DNA of 64,000 bases from Hydractinia symbiolongicarpus (GCF_029227915.1 NC_079881.1:30543501-30607500), one strand, 5' to 3'. Numbered from the stretch's first letter, positions 11,353 through 24,474 are shown. The notes: generated by a model not told the origin, from the sequence alone. Numbers and translations are program-made.

Positions 11353-11903
11353 GTCTCACTTATAACATATATAAGGTCTCAGTCCAAAATTAGTTCAATT
11401 TAGTCCCACAGTCAATCGTTTCACTGTTAAAAGCGATGCTACCTAGTAATATGAGAAAAATATCGCTAAATACATGTTGGTACGAACATGTGACCCAACC
11501 GTTGAAACTCAAACGGACTGACACCGTTATAAAGTCAGTGAAATGTAGTATTTGAAACTGTCTCTATTTTTTCAGCGCGCGCCAACGGTTAGGATTGGTC
11601 CCACAGTAAAAAATGATTTTTTTTAGCTTAGTTCTTAAATGAAGCGCCACCACAGCGCCCAGTGTAATCGCTGAGTTTCAGCAATCATGTCAATTTAACA
11701 AGAATGTTATTTCTTGGAGTCCAATTGCCTCCTTTATAACATTAATCAGGTGACAGTCCAAAGTTAGTTCAATTAAGTCCCACAGTCAATCGTTTCATAG
11801 TTAAATACGATGCAACCTAGTAATATCAGAAAAACAATTCGCTAAATACATGTTGGTACGAATATGTGAGCCAACCGTTGAAACTCAAACGGACTGACAC
11901 TGT
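11353..11903 (+). repeat. Partial 3-mer unit before repeated 1.6-kb block
   Basis: Holds the first monomer of another 3-monomer unit (anchor 11,573, with CGCGCGCCAACGGTTAGG). It then joins the second copy of the 1.6-kb block, mirroring the order seen at 8,365-8,540. Confidence 0.65.
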
Positions 11904-13534
11904 TAGAAAGTCAGTGAAATGTAGTATTTGAAACTGTGTCTATTTTTTCTGTGCGCGCTAACGGCTAGGATTGGTCCCACAGTAAAAAAATGATTTTTTT
12001 AGCTTAATTCTTAAATGAAGCACCACCACAGCCCCCAGTGTAATCGCTGAGTTTCGGCAATCATGTCAAATTAAGAAGAATGTTATTTCTTGGAGTCCAA
12101 TTGCCTCCTTTATCACATTAATCAGGTGACAGTCCAAAGTTAGTTCAATTAAGTCCCACAGTCAATCGTTTCATAGTTAAATGCGATGCAACCTAGTAAT
12201 ATCAGAAAACTATCGTTAAATACATGTTGGTACGAGTATGTGATCCAACCGCTGTAACTGAAACGGACTGACACTGTTAGAAAGACAATGAAATGTAGTT
12301 TTTGAAACTATCGCTATTTCTTCAGCGCGCGATAACGGCTAGGATTGGTCCCGCAGTAAAAAATGCCTTTTTTATCTTAATTTTTAATTGAAGCGCTACC
12401 ACAACGTCCAGTGCAATCGCTGAGTTTCGGCAATCATTTCAAATTAAGAAGAATGCTATTTCTTGGAGTCCAATTGTCGCACTTATAACATTTATAAGGT
12501 CACAGTCCATAATCAGTTCAATTAAGTCCCACAGTCAATTGTTTCACTGTTAAAAGCCATACAACCTAGTAATACCGGAAAAATAGCACGAAACACATGT
12601 TGGTACAAATAGGTGACCCAACCGTTGTAACTCAGACGGACTGACACCGTTAAAAATTCAATGAAATGTAGTTTTTGAAACTGTCGCTATTTCTTCAGCG
12701 CGCGATAACGGCTAGGATTGGTCCTGCTGAAAAGAATGACTTTTTTATCTTAATTTTTAATTGAAGCGCTACCACAGCGCCCAGTGTAATCGCTGAGTTT
12801 CGGCAATCATGTCAAATTAGGAAGAATGTTATTTCTTGGAGTCCAATTTTCTCATTTATCACATTTATTAGGTCACAGTCCAAAGTTTGTTCAAGTAAGT
12901 CCCACAGTGAATCGTTTCATTTTTAAAAACGATGCAACCTAGTAATATCAAAAAAAAAGCGCTAAATATATGTTGGTACGAATATGTGACCCAACCGTTG
13001 TAACTCAAACGGACTGACACTGTTAGTAAGACAATGAAATGTAGTTTTTGAAACAATCGCTATTTCTTCAGCGCGCGATAACGGCTAGGATTGGTCCCGC
13101 AGTAAAAAATGCCTTTTTTATCTTAATTTTTAATTGAAGCGCTATCACAGTGTCCAGTGCAATCGCTGAGTTTCGGCAATCATTTCAAATTAAGAAGAAT
13201 GCTATTTCTTGGAGTCCACTTGTCTCACTTATAACACTTATAAGATCACAGTCCAAAATCACTTAAATTAAATCCCAAAGTCAATCGTTTCACGGTTAAA
13301 AGCGATGCAACCTAGTAAGCAACCTAGTAATATCAGAAAATCAATTCGCTAAATACATGTTGGTACGAATATGTGACCCAACCGTTGTAACTCAAACGGA
13401 CTGACACCGTTAGAAAGTCAATGAAATGTAGTTTTTGAGACTGTCGCTATTTTTTCAGCGCGCGCTAACGGCTAGGATTGGTCCCACAGTAAAAAATGAC
13501 TTTCTTTAGCTTAATTCTTAAATGAAGCGCTACA
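11904..13534 (+). repeat. 1.6-kb duplicated block, copy 2
   Basis: Counterpart of 8,540-10,157. It carries the same ordered subtypes and rare variants. It differs by a 12-bp tandem duplication at 13,307-13,330 and scattered substitutions, for example GGTCCTGCTGAAAAG near 12,720. Confidence 0.83.
13307..13330 (+). repeat. 12-bp tandem duplication inside a monomer
   Basis: GCAACCTAGTAA is present twice in direct succession, making this the longest ordinary monomer spacing (387 bp between anchors 13,069 and 13,456). It is absent from the otherwise matching copy at about 9,940, so it arose after the block duplicated. Confidence 0.92.
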
Positions 13535-14370
13535 ACAGCGCCCAGTGTAATCGCTGAGGTTCCGCAATCATGTCAAATTAAGAAGAATGTTATTTCTTGG
13601 AGTCCAATTGTCTCCTTTATCACATTTATCAGGTGACAGTCCATAATCAGTTCAATTAATTACCACAGTCAATCGTTTCACTGTTAAAAGCCATACAACC
13701 TAGTAGTACCGGAAAAATATCACGAAATACATGTTGGTACGAATATGTGACTCAACCGTTGTAACTCCACCGGATTAATACTGTTAGAAAGTCAATGATA
13801 TGTAGTTTTGGAAACTGTCGCTATTTCTTCAGCGCGCGATAACGGCTAGGATTGGTCCCGCAGTAAAGAATGACAGATTTATCTAAATTCTTAAATGAAG
13901 CACTACCCCAGCGCCCAGTGTAATCGCTGAGTTTCGGCAATCATGTCAAATTAGGAGGAATGTTATTTCTTGGAGTCCAATTGCCTCCTTTATCACATTA
14001 ATCAGGTGACAGTCCAAAGTTAGTTCAATTAAGTCCCACAGTCAATCGTTTCATAGTTAAATGCGATGCAACCTAGTAATATCAGGAAAATATCGCTAAA
14101 TACATGTTGGTACGAATATGTGACCAAACCGTTGTAACTCAAACGGATTGACACCGTTAGAAAGTCAATGAAATGTAGTTTTTGAAACTGTTGCTATTTC
14201 TTCAGCGCGCGATAACGGATAGGATTGGTCCCACATTAAAGAACGACTTTTTTATCTTAATTTTTAATTGAAGCGCTACCACAGCGACCAGTGTAATCGC
14301 TGAGTTTCGACAATCATTTCATATTAAGAAGAATGTTATTTATTGGAGTCCAATTGTCCCACTTTCACAT
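13535..14370 (+). repeat. Mixed monomers between duplicated blocks
   Basis: Anchors at 13,830 and 14,203. The first is of the CACCGGATTAATACTG and GACAGATTTATCT type. The second carries GCGATAACGGATAGGATTGG, as at 931, 21,141 and 35,904. No larger repeat unit is evident. Confidence 0.7.
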
Positions 14371-15116
14371 TTATAAGGTCACAGTCCATAATCAGTTCAA
14401 TTAAGTCCCACAGTCAATTGTTTCACTGTTAAAAGCCATACAACCTAGTAATACCGGAAAAATAGCACGAAACACAAGTTGGTACAAATAGGTGACCCAA
14501 CCGTTGTAACTCAGACGGACTGACACCGTTAAAAATTCAATGAAATGTAGTTTTTGAAACTGTCGCTATTTCTTCAGCGCGCGATAACGGCTAGGATTGG
14601 TCCCGCTGAAAAGAATGACTTTTTTATCTTCATTTTTAATTGAAGCGCTACCACAGCGCCCAGTGTAATCGCTGAGTTTCGGCAATCATGTCAAATTAGG
14701 AAAAATGTTATTTCTTGGAGTCCAATTTTCTCATTTATCACATTTATTAGGTCACAGTCCAAAGTTTGTTCAAGTAAGTCCCACAGTGAATCGTTTCATT
14801 TTTAAAAGCGATGCAACCTAGTAATATCAAAAAAATATCGCTAAATATATGTTGGTACGAATATGTGACCCAACCGTTGTAACTCAAACGGACTGACACT
14901 GTTAGTAAGACAATGAAATGTAGTTTTTGAAACAATCGCTATTTCTTCAGCGCGCGATAACGGCTAGGATTGGTCCCGAAGTAAAAAATGCCTTTTTTAT
15001 CTTAATTTTTAATTGAAGCGCTACCACAGCGTCCAGTGCAATCGCTGAGTTTCGGCAATCATTTCAAATTAAGAAGAATGCTATTTCTTGGAGTCCAATT
15101 GTCGCACTTATAACAT
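14371..15116 (+). repeat. 746-bp dimer HOR, copy 1
   Basis: Anchors 14,575 and 14,948 recur at 15,321 and 15,694, an offset of 746 bp. Private shared variants are CACAAGTTGGTACAAATAGG, TATCTTCATTTTTAATTG and CCCGAAGTAAAAAATGCC. Related dimers with CACATG instead of CACAAG occur in the 1.6-kb blocks at about 9,110 and 12,470. Confidence 0.85.
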
Positions 15117-15812
15117 TTATAAGGTCACAGTCCATAATCAGTTCAATTAAGTCCCACAGTCAATTGTTTCACTGTTAAAAGCCATACAACCTAGTAATAC
15201 CGGAAAAATAGCACGAAACACAAGTTGGTACAAATAGGTGACCCAACCGTTGTAACTCAGACGGACTGACACCGTTAAAAATTCAATGAAATGTAGTTTT
15301 TGAAACTGTCGCTATTTCTTCAGCGCGCGATAACGGCTAGGATTGGTCCCGCTGAAAAGAATGACTTTTTTATCTTCATTTTTAATTGAAGCGCTACCAC
15401 AGCGCCCAGTGTAATCGCTGAGTTTCGGCAATCATGTCAAATTAGGAAAAATGTTATTTCTTGGAGTCCAATTTTCTCATTTATCACATTTATTAGGTCA
15501 CATTCCAAAGTTTGTTCAAGTAAGTCCCACAGTGAATCGTTTCATTTTTAAAAGCGATGCAACCTAGTAATATCAAAAAAATATCGCTAAATATATGTTG
15601 GTACGAATATGTGACCCAACCGTTGTAACTCAAACGGACTGACACTGTTAGTAAGACAATGAAATGTAGTTTTTGAAACAATCGCTATTTCTTCAGCGCG
15701 CGATAACGGCTAGGATTGGTCCCGAAGTAAAAAATGCCTTTTTTATCTTAATTTTTAATTGAAGCGCTACCACAGCGTCCAGTGCAATCGCTGAGTTTCG
15801 GCAATCATTTCA
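15117..15812 (+). repeat. 746-bp dimer HOR, copy 2
   Basis: Second dimer copy, differing in few bases (for example GTCACATTCC at 15,498 for GTCACAGTCC). Near 15,812 it leaves the dimer and continues into a monomer with ACAAGAATGCTATTTC. Its second half also opens the 6.6-kb HOR. Confidence 0.82.
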
Positions 15813-16442
15813 AATTAACAAGAATGCTATTTCTTGGAGTCCACTTTCTCACTTATAACATTTATAAGATGACAGTCCAAAATCAGTTCAATTAAGTACC
15901 ACAGTCAATCGTTTCACGGTTAAAAGCGATGCAACCTAGTAATATCAGAAAAACAATTCGCTAAATACATGTTGGTACGAATATGTGACCCAACCGTTGA
16001 AACTCAAACGGACTGACACCGTTAGAAAGTCAGTGAAATGTAGTATTTGAAACTGTCTCTATTTTTTCAGCGCGCGCTAACGGCTAGGATTGGTCCCACA
16101 GTAAAAAAATGATTTTTTTTAGCTTAATTCTTAAATGAAGCGCCACCACAGCGCCCAGTGTAATCGCTGAGCTTCGGCAATCATGTCAAATTAAGAAGAA
16201 TGTTATTTCTTGGAGTCCAATTGCCTCCTTTATCACATTAATCATGTGACAGTCCAAAGTTAGGTCAATTAAGTCCCACAGTCAATCGTTTCATAGTTAA
16301 ATGCGATGCAACCTAGTAATATCAGAAAAATATCGCTAAATACATGTTGGTGCGAATATGTGACTCAACCGCTGTAACTGAAACGGACTGACACCGTTAG
16401 AAAGTCAATGAAATGTAGTTTTTTAAACTGTCGCTATTTCTT

Positions 16443-16733
16443 CAGCGCGCGATCACGGCTAGGATTGGTCCCGCAGTAAAGAATGACAGATTTATCTAAA
16501 TTCTTAAATGAAGCACTACTCCAGCGCCCAGTGTAATCGCTGAGTTTGGCAATCATGTCAAATTAAAAAGAATGTTATTTCTTGAAGTCCACTTGTCTCA
16601 TTTATCACATTTATCAGGTCACATCGCTAAATACATGTTGGTACGAATATGTGACCCACACGTTGTAACTCAAACGGACTGACAGAGTTAGAAAGTCAAT
16701 GAAATGTAGTTTATGAAACTGTCGATATTTTTT
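16443..16733 (+). repeat. Short monomer (291 bp)
   Basis: The sequence goes from ATCAGGTCAC directly to ATCGCTAAATACATG at about 16,622. This omits the roughly 82 bp that normally hold the second GTCCCACAGT and GCAACCTAGTAATA. The following anchor reads CAGCGAGCGATGACGG. Confidence 0.9.
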
Positions 16734-17857
16734 CAGCGAGCGATGACGGCTAGGATTGGTCCCGCAGTAAAAAATGCTTTTTTTATCTTAATTTTAAATT
16801 GAAGCGCTACCACAGCGTCCAGTGCAATCGCTGAGTTTCGGCAATCATTTCAAATTAAGAAGAATGCTATTTCTTGGAGTCCACTTGTCTCACTTATAAC
16901 ATTTATAAGATCACAGTCCAAAATCAGTTCAATTAAGTACCACAGTCAATCGTTTCACGGTTAAAAGCGATGCAACCTAGTAATATCAGAAAAACAATTC
17001 GCTAAATACATGTTGGTACGAATATGTGACCCAACCGTTGAAACTCAAACGGACTGACACCGTTAGAAAGTCAGTGAAATGTAGTATTTGAAACTGTCTC
17101 TATTTTTTCAGCGCGCGCTAACGGCTAGGATTGGTTCCACAGTAAAGAATGACTTAGTTATCTAAATTTTTAAATGAATCGCTACCACATTGCCCAGTGT
17201 AATCGCTGAGTTCCGGCAATCACGTCAGATTAAGAAGAATGTTATTTCTTGGAGTCCACTTGTCTCACTTATAACATTTTTAAGGTCACAGTCCATAATC
17301 AGTTCAATTAAGTCCCGCAGTCAATTGTTTCACTGTTAAAAGCCATACAACCTAGTACTACCGGAAAAATAGCACGAAATACATGTTGGTTCGAATATGT
17401 GACTTTAACCGTTGTAGCTCAAACGGATTCATACTGTTAGAAAGACAATGGAATGTAGTTTTTGAAACTGTCTCTATTTTTTCAGCGCGCAATAACGGCT
17501 AGGATTGGTCCCACAGTAAAAAATGACTTTTTTATCTAAATTTTTAATTGAAGCGCTACCACAGCGTTCAGTGCTATCGCTAAGTTCCGGTAATCACGTC
17601 AAATTAAGAAGAATGTTATTTCTTGGAGTCCACTTGTCCCACTTATAACATTTTTAAGGTCACAGTCCATAATTAGTTCAATTAAGTCCCACAGTCATTT
17701 GTTTCACTGTTAAATGCGGTACAACCTAGTAATATAAAAAAAAAACATCGCTAAATACATGTTGGTACGAATATGTGACCCAACCGTTGTAACTCAAACG
17801 GACTGACACTGTTAGAAAGACTATGAAATGTAGTTTTTGAAACTATCGCTATTTCCT

Positions 17858-18149
17858 CAGCGCGCGATAACGGCTAGGATTGGTCCCACAGTAAAGAATG
17901 ACTTATTTATCTAAATTCTTAAATGAAGCGCTACCACAGCGCCCAGTGTAATCGCTGAGTTTCGGCAATCACGTCAAATTAAGAAGAATGTTATTTCTTG
18001 GAGTCCAATTGTCTCATTTATCACATTTATCAGGTCACATCGCTAAATACATGTTGGTACGAATATGTGACCCACACGTTGTAACTCAAACGGACTGACA
18101 GAGTTAGAAAGTCAATGAAATGTAGTTTATGAAACTGTCGATATTTTTT
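17858..18149 (+). repeat. Short monomer (292 bp)
   Basis: Same deletion joint at about 18,038 and the same downstream private variants (GTGACCCACACG, GACAGAGTTAG, CAGCGAGCGATGACGG) as the short monomer at 16,443. The two are copies of one event. Confidence 0.9.
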
Positions 18150-20890
18150 CAGCGAGCGATGACGGCTAGGATTGGTCCCGCAGTAAAAAATGCTTTTTTT
18201 ATCTTAATTTTAAATTGAAGCGCTACCACAGCGTCCAGTGCAATCGCTGAGTTTCGGCAATCATGTCAAATTAAGAATAATGTGATTTCTTGGAGACCAA
18301 TTGCCTCCTTTGTCACATTAATCAGGTGACAGTCCAAAGTTAGTTCAATTAAGTCCCACAGTCAATCGTTTCATAGTTAAATGCAATGCAACCTAGTAAT
18401 ATCAGAAAAATATCGCTAAATACATGTTGGTACGAGTATGTGATCCCACCGCTGTAACTGAAACGGACTGACACCGTTAGAAAGTCAATGAAATGTAGTT
18501 TTTGAAACTGTCGCTATTTCTTCAGCGCGCGATAACGGCTAGGATTGGTCCCACAGTAAAGAATGACAGATTTATCTAAATTCTTAAATAAAGCGCTACC
18601 CCAGCGCCCAGTGTAATCGCTGAGTTCCGGCAATCATGTCAAATTAAAAAGAATGTTATTTCTTGGAGTCTACTTGTCTCACTTATAACATTTTTAAGGT
18701 CACAGTCCATAATGAGTTCAATTAAGTCCCACAGTCAATTGTTTCACTGTTAAAAGCGATACAACCTAGTAATACCGGAAAAATAGCACGAAACACATGT
18801 TGGTACGAATAGGTGAGCCAAACGTTGTAACTCAAACAGACTGACACCGTTAAAAAGTCAATGAAATGTAGTTTTTAAAACTGTCGCTATTTCTTCAGCG
18901 CGCGATAACGGCTAGGATTGGTCCGGCAGTAAAGAATGACTTTTTTATATTAATTTTTAATTGAAGCGCTACCACAGCGCCCAGCGTAATCGCTGATTTT
19001 CGGCAATCATGTCAAATTAGGAAGAATGTTATTTCTTGGAGTCCAATTTTCTCATTTATCACATTTATTAGGTCACAGTCCAAAGTTTGTTCAAGTAAGT
19101 CCCACAGTCAATCGTTTCATTTTTAAAAGCGATGCAACCTAGTAATATAAAAAAAAAACATCGCTAAATACATGTTGGTACGAATATGTGACCCAACCGT
19201 TGTAACTCAAACGGACTGACACTGTTAGAAAGACTATGAAATGTAGTTTTTGAAACTATCGCTATTTCCTCAGCGCGCGATAACGGCTAGGATTGGTCCC
19301 ACAGTAAAGAATGACTTATTTATCTAAATTCTTAAATGAAGCGCTACCACAGCGCCCAGTGTAATCGCTGAGTTTCGGCAATCATGTCAAATTAGGAAGA
19401 ATGTTATTTCTTGGAGTCCAATTTTCTCATTTATCACATTTATTAGGTCAAAGTCCAAAGTTTGTTCAAGTAAGTCCCACAGTCAATCGTTTCATTGTTA
19501 AAAGCGATGCAACCTAGTAATATCAAAAAAAATATGGCTAAATACATATTGGTACGAATGTGTGACCCAACCGTTGTAACTCAAACGGACTGACACCGTT
19601 AAAAAGTCAATGAAATGTAGTTTTTGAAACTGTCGCTATTTCTTCAGCGCGCGATAACGGCTAGGATTGGTCCCGCAGTAAAGAATGACTTTTTTATATT
19701 AATTTTTAATTGAAGCGCTACCACAGCGCCCAGTGTAATCGCGGAGTTTCGGCAATCATGTCAAATTAGGAAGAATGTTATTTCTTGGAGTCCAATTTTC
19801 TCATTTATCACATTTATTAGGTCACAGTCCAAAGTTTGTTCAAGTAAGTCCCACAGTCAATCGTTTCATTGTTAAAAGCGATGCAACCTAGTAATATCAA
19901 AAAAAATATGGCTAAATACATGTTGGTACGAATATGTGACCCAACCGTTGTAACTCAAACGGACTGACACTGTTAGAAAGACAATGAAATGTAGTTTTTG
20001 AAACTGTCGCTATTTCTTCAGCGCGCAATAACGGCTAGGATTGGTCCCACAGTAAAGAATGACAGATTTATCTAAATTCTTAAATAAAGCGCTACCCCAG
20101 CGCCCAGTGTAATCGCTGAGTTCCGGCAATCATGTCAAATTAAAAAGAATGTTATTTCTTGGAGTCCACTTGTCTCACTTATAACATTTTTAAGGTCACA
20201 GTCCATAATGAGTTCAATTAAGTCCCACAGTCAATTGTTTCACTGTTAAAAGCGATACAACCTAGTAATACCGGAAAAATAGCACGAAACACATGTTGGT
20301 ACGAATAGGTGAGCCAAACGTTGTAACTCAAACGGACTGACACCGTTAAAAAGTCAATGAAATGTAGTTTTTGAAACTGTCGCTATTTCTTCAGCGCGCG
20401 ATAACGGCTAGGATTGGTCCCGCAGTAAAGAATGACTTTTTTATATTAATTTTTAATTGAAGTGCTACCACAGCGCCCAGTGTAATCGCTGAGTTTCGGC
20501 AATCATGTCAAATTAGGAAGAATGTTATTTCTTGGAGTCCAATTTTCTCATTTATCACATTTATTAGGTCACAGTCCAAAGTTTGTTCAAGTAAGTCCCA
20601 CAGTCAATCGTTTCATTGTTAAAAGCGATGCAACCTAGTAATATCAAAAAAAATATGGCTAAATACATGTTGGTACGAATATGTGACCCAACCGTTGTAA
20701 CTCAAACGGACTGACACTGTTAGAAAGACAATGAAATGTAGTTTTTGTAACTGTCGCTATTTCTTCAGCGCGCGATAACGGCTAGGATTGGTCCCACAGT
20801 AAAGAATGACAGATTTATCTAAATTCTTAAATAAAGCGCTACCCCAGCGCCCAGTGTAATCGCTGAGTTCCGGCAATCATGTCAAATTAA

Positions 20891-21638
20891 TCAGAATGTT
20901 ATTTCTTGGAGTCCAATTTTCTCATTTATCACATTTATTAGGTCACAGTCCAAAGTTTGTTCAAGTAAGTCCCACAGTCAATTGTTTCATTGTTAAAAGC
21001 GATGCAACCTAGTAATATCAACAAAAAATATCGCTAAATACATGTTGGTACGAATAGGTGAGCCAAACGTTGTAACTCAAACGGACTGACACCGTTAAAA
21101 AGTCAATGAAATGTAGTTTTTGAAACTGTTGCTATTTCTTCAGCGCGCGATAACGGATAGGATTGGTCCCGCAGTAAAGAATGACTTTTTTATATTAATT
21201 TTTAATTGAAGTGCTACCACAGCGCCCAGTGTAATCGCTGAGTTTCGGCAATCATGTCAAATTAGGAAGAATGTTATTTCTTGGAGTCCAATTTTCTCAT
21301 TTATCACATTTATTAGGTCACAGTCCAAAGTTTGTTCAAGTAAGTCCCACAGTCAATCGTTTCATTGTTAAAAGCGATGCAACCTAGTAATATCAAAAAA
21401 AATATGGCTAAATACATGTTGGTACGAATATGTGACCCAACCGTTGTAACTCAAACGGACTGACACTGTTAGAAAGACAATGAAATGTAGTTTTTGTAAC
21501 TGTCGCTATTTCTTCAGCGCGCGATAACGGCTAGGATTGGTCCCACAGTAAAGAATGACAGATTTATCTAAATTCTTAAATAAAGCGCTACCCCAGCGCC
21601 CAGTGTAATCGCTGAGTTCCGGCAATCATGTCAAATTA
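20891..21638 (+). repeat. Two-monomer segment unique to HOR copy 1
   Basis: Without these 748 bp, copies 1 and 2 of the large HOR align through this region (offset 6,617 before, about 5,869 after). The first 280 bp carry ATCAACAAAAAATATCG, TGAGCCAAACGTTG and CGATAACGGATAGG, like 663-945 and 35,660-35,925. The rest repeats 20,422-20,890, including the rare GAAGTGCTACC. It is therefore a local 748-bp tandem duplication combined with patchwork from another subtype. Confidence 0.8.
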
Positions 21639-22025
21639 ATAAGAATGTTATTTCTTGGAGTCCACTTGTCTCACTTATAACATTTTTAAGGTCACAGTCC
21701 ATAATGAGTTCAATTAAGTCCCACAGTCAATTGTTTCACTGTTAAAAGCGATACAACCTAGTAATACCGGAAAAATGGCACGAAACACATGTTGGTACGA
21801 ATGGGTGAGCCAAACGTTGTAACTCAAACGGACTGACACCGTTAAAAAGTCAAGGAAATGTAGTTTTTGAAACTGTCGCTATTTCTTCAGTGCGCGATAA
21901 CGGCTAGGATTGGTCCGGCAGTAAAGAATGACTTTTTTATATTAATTTTTAATTGAAGCGCTACCACAGCGCCCAGCGTAATCGCTGAGTTTCGGCAATC
22001 ATGTCAAATTAGGAAGAATGTTAAT

Positions 22026-22118
22026 TCTTGGAGTCCAATTTTCTCATTTATCACATTTATTAGGTCACTTATATTTCTTGGAGTCCAATTTTCTCATTTA
22101 TCACATTTATTAGGTCAC
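22026..22118 (+). repeat. Out-of-register joint between HOR copies 1 and 2
   Basis: About 44 bp (from TTCTTGGAGTCCAATTTTCT to TATTAGGTCAC) occur twice in a row, joined by TTATA near 22,070. Anchor spacing across it is 423 bp, against 373-375 normally. This marks the physical junction between the two large HOR copies. It shows that the join was not an in-register exchange. Confidence 0.9.
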
Positions 22119-23059
22119 AGTCCAAAGTTTGTTCAAGTAAGTCCCACAGTGAATCGTTTCATTTTTAAAAGCGATGCAACCTAGTAATATCAAAAAAATA
22201 TCGCTAAATATATGTTGGTACGAATATGTGACCCAACCGTTGTAACTCAAACGGACTGACACTGTTAGTAAGACAATGAAATGTAGTTTTTGAAACAATC
22301 GCTATTTCTTCAGCGCGCGATAACGGCTAGGATTGGTCCCGAAGTAAAAAATGCCTTTTTTATCTTAATTTTTAATTGAAGCGCTACCACAGCGTCCAGT
22401 GCAATCGCTGAGTTTCGGCAATCATTTCAAATTAACAAGAATGCTATTTCTTGGAGTCCACTTTCTCACTTATAACATTTATAAGATGACAGTCCAAAAT
22501 CAGTTCAATTAAGTACCACAGTCAATCGTTTCACGGTTAAAAGCGATGCAACCTAGTAATATCAGAAAAACAATTCGCTAAATACATGTAGGTACGAATA
22601 TGTGACCCAACCGTTGAAACTCAAACGGACTGACACCGTTAGAAAGTCAGTGAAATGTAGTATTTGAAACTGTCTCTATTTTTTCAGCGCGCGCTAACGG
22701 CTAGGATTGGTCCCACAGTAAAAAAATGATTTTTTTTAGCTTAATTCTTAAATGAAGCGCCACCACAGCGCCCAGTGTAATCGCTGAGCTTCGGCAATCA
22801 TGTCAAATTAAGAAGAATGTTATTTCTTGGAGTCCAATTGCCTCCTTTATCACATTAATCATGTGACAGTCCAAAGTTAGTTCAATTAAGTCCCACAGTC
22901 AATCGTTTCATAGTTAAATGCGATGCAACCTAGTAATATCAGAAAAATATCGCTAAATACATGTTGGTGCGAATATGTGACTCAACCGCTGTAACTGAAA
23001 CGGACTGACACCGTTAGAAAGTCAATGAAATGTAGTTTTTTAAACTGTCGCTATTTCTT

Positions 23060-23350
23060 CAGCGCGCGATCACGGCTAGGATTGGTCCCGCAGTAAAGAA
23101 TGACAGATTTATCTAAATTCTTAAATGAAGCACTACTCCAGCGCCCAGTGTAATCGCTGAGTTTGGCAATCATGTCAAATTAAAAAGAATGTTATTTCTT
23201 GAAGTCCACTTGTCTCATTTATCACATTTATCAGGTCACATCGCTAAATACATGTTGGTACGAATATGTGACCCACACGTTGTAACTCAAACGGACTGAC
23301 AGAGTTAGAAAGTCAATGAAATGTAGTTTATGAAACTGTCGATATTTTTT
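23060..23350 (+). repeat. Short monomer (291 bp)
   Basis: Copy 2 counterpart of the short monomer at 16,443, with the joint at about 23,239. Confidence 0.9.
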
Positions 23351-24474
23351 CAGCGAGCGATGACGGCTAGGATTGGTCCCGCAGTAAAAAATGCTTTTTT
23401 TATCTTAATTTTAAATTGAAGCGCTACCACAGCGTCCAGTGCAATCGCTGAGTTTCGGCAATCATTTCAAATTAAGAAGAATGCTATTTCTTGGAGTCCA
23501 CTTGTCTCACTTATAACATTTATAAGATCACAGTCCAAAATCAGTTCAATTAAGTACCACAGTCAATCGTTTCACGGTTAAAAGCGATGCAACCTAGTAA
23601 TATCAGAAAAACAATTCGCTAAATACATGTTGGTACGAATATGTGACCCAACCGTTGAAACTCAAACGGACTGACACCGTTAGAAAGTCAGTGAAATGTA
23701 GTATTTGAAACTGTCTCTATTTTTTCAGCGCGCGCTAACGGCTAGGATTGGTTCCACAGTAAAGAATGACTTAGTTATCTAAATTTTTAAATGAATCGCT
23801 ACCACATTGCCCAGTGTAATCGCTGAGTTCCGGCAATCACGTCAGATTAAGAAGAATGTTATTTCTTGGAGTCCACTTGTCTCACTTATAACATTTTTAA
23901 GGTCACAGTCCATAATCAGTTCAATTAAGTCCCGCAGTCAATTGTTTCACTGTTAAAAGCCATACAACCTAGTATTACCGGAAAAATAGCACGAAATACA
24001 TGTTGGTTCGAATATGTGACTTTAACCGTTGTAGCTCAAACGGATTCATACTGTTAGAAAGACAATGGAATGTAGTTTTTGAAACTGTCTCTATTTTTTC
24101 AGCGCGCAATAACGGCTAGGATTGGTCCCACAGTAAAAAATGACTTTTTTATCTAAATTTTTAATTGAAGCGCTACCACAGCGTTCAGTGCTATCGCTAA
24201 GTTCCGGTAATCACGTCAAATTAAGAAGAATGTTATTTCTTGGAGTCCACTTGTCCCACTTATAACATTTTTAAGGTCACAGTCCATAATTAGTTCAATT
24301 AAGTCCCACAGTCATTTGTTTCACTGTTAAATGCGGTACAACCTAGTAATATAAAAAAAAAACATCGCTAAATACATGTTGGTACGAATATGTGACCCAA
24401 CCGTTGTAACTCAAACGGACTGACACTGTTAGAAAGACTATGAAATGTAGTTTTTGAAACTATCGCTATTTCCT

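Larger units (their letters stand above)
15456..22072 (+). repeat. Large HOR copy 1 (about 6.6 kb)
   Basis: Eighteen monomers, two of them short (291 and 292 bp), are repeated from 22,073 onward at an offset of 6,617 bp. I checked matching anchors 15,694/22,311, 16,068/22,685, 16,734/23,351, 17,858/24,475, 18,150/24,767 and 20,392/27,009. The run GGTACAACCTAGTAATATAA plus a poly-A tract at 17,719 recurs at 24,336 and 28,741. This copy alone contains an extra two-monomer segment at about 20,891-21,638. Differences by eye are very sparse, pointing to a recent duplication. Confidence 0.88.
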
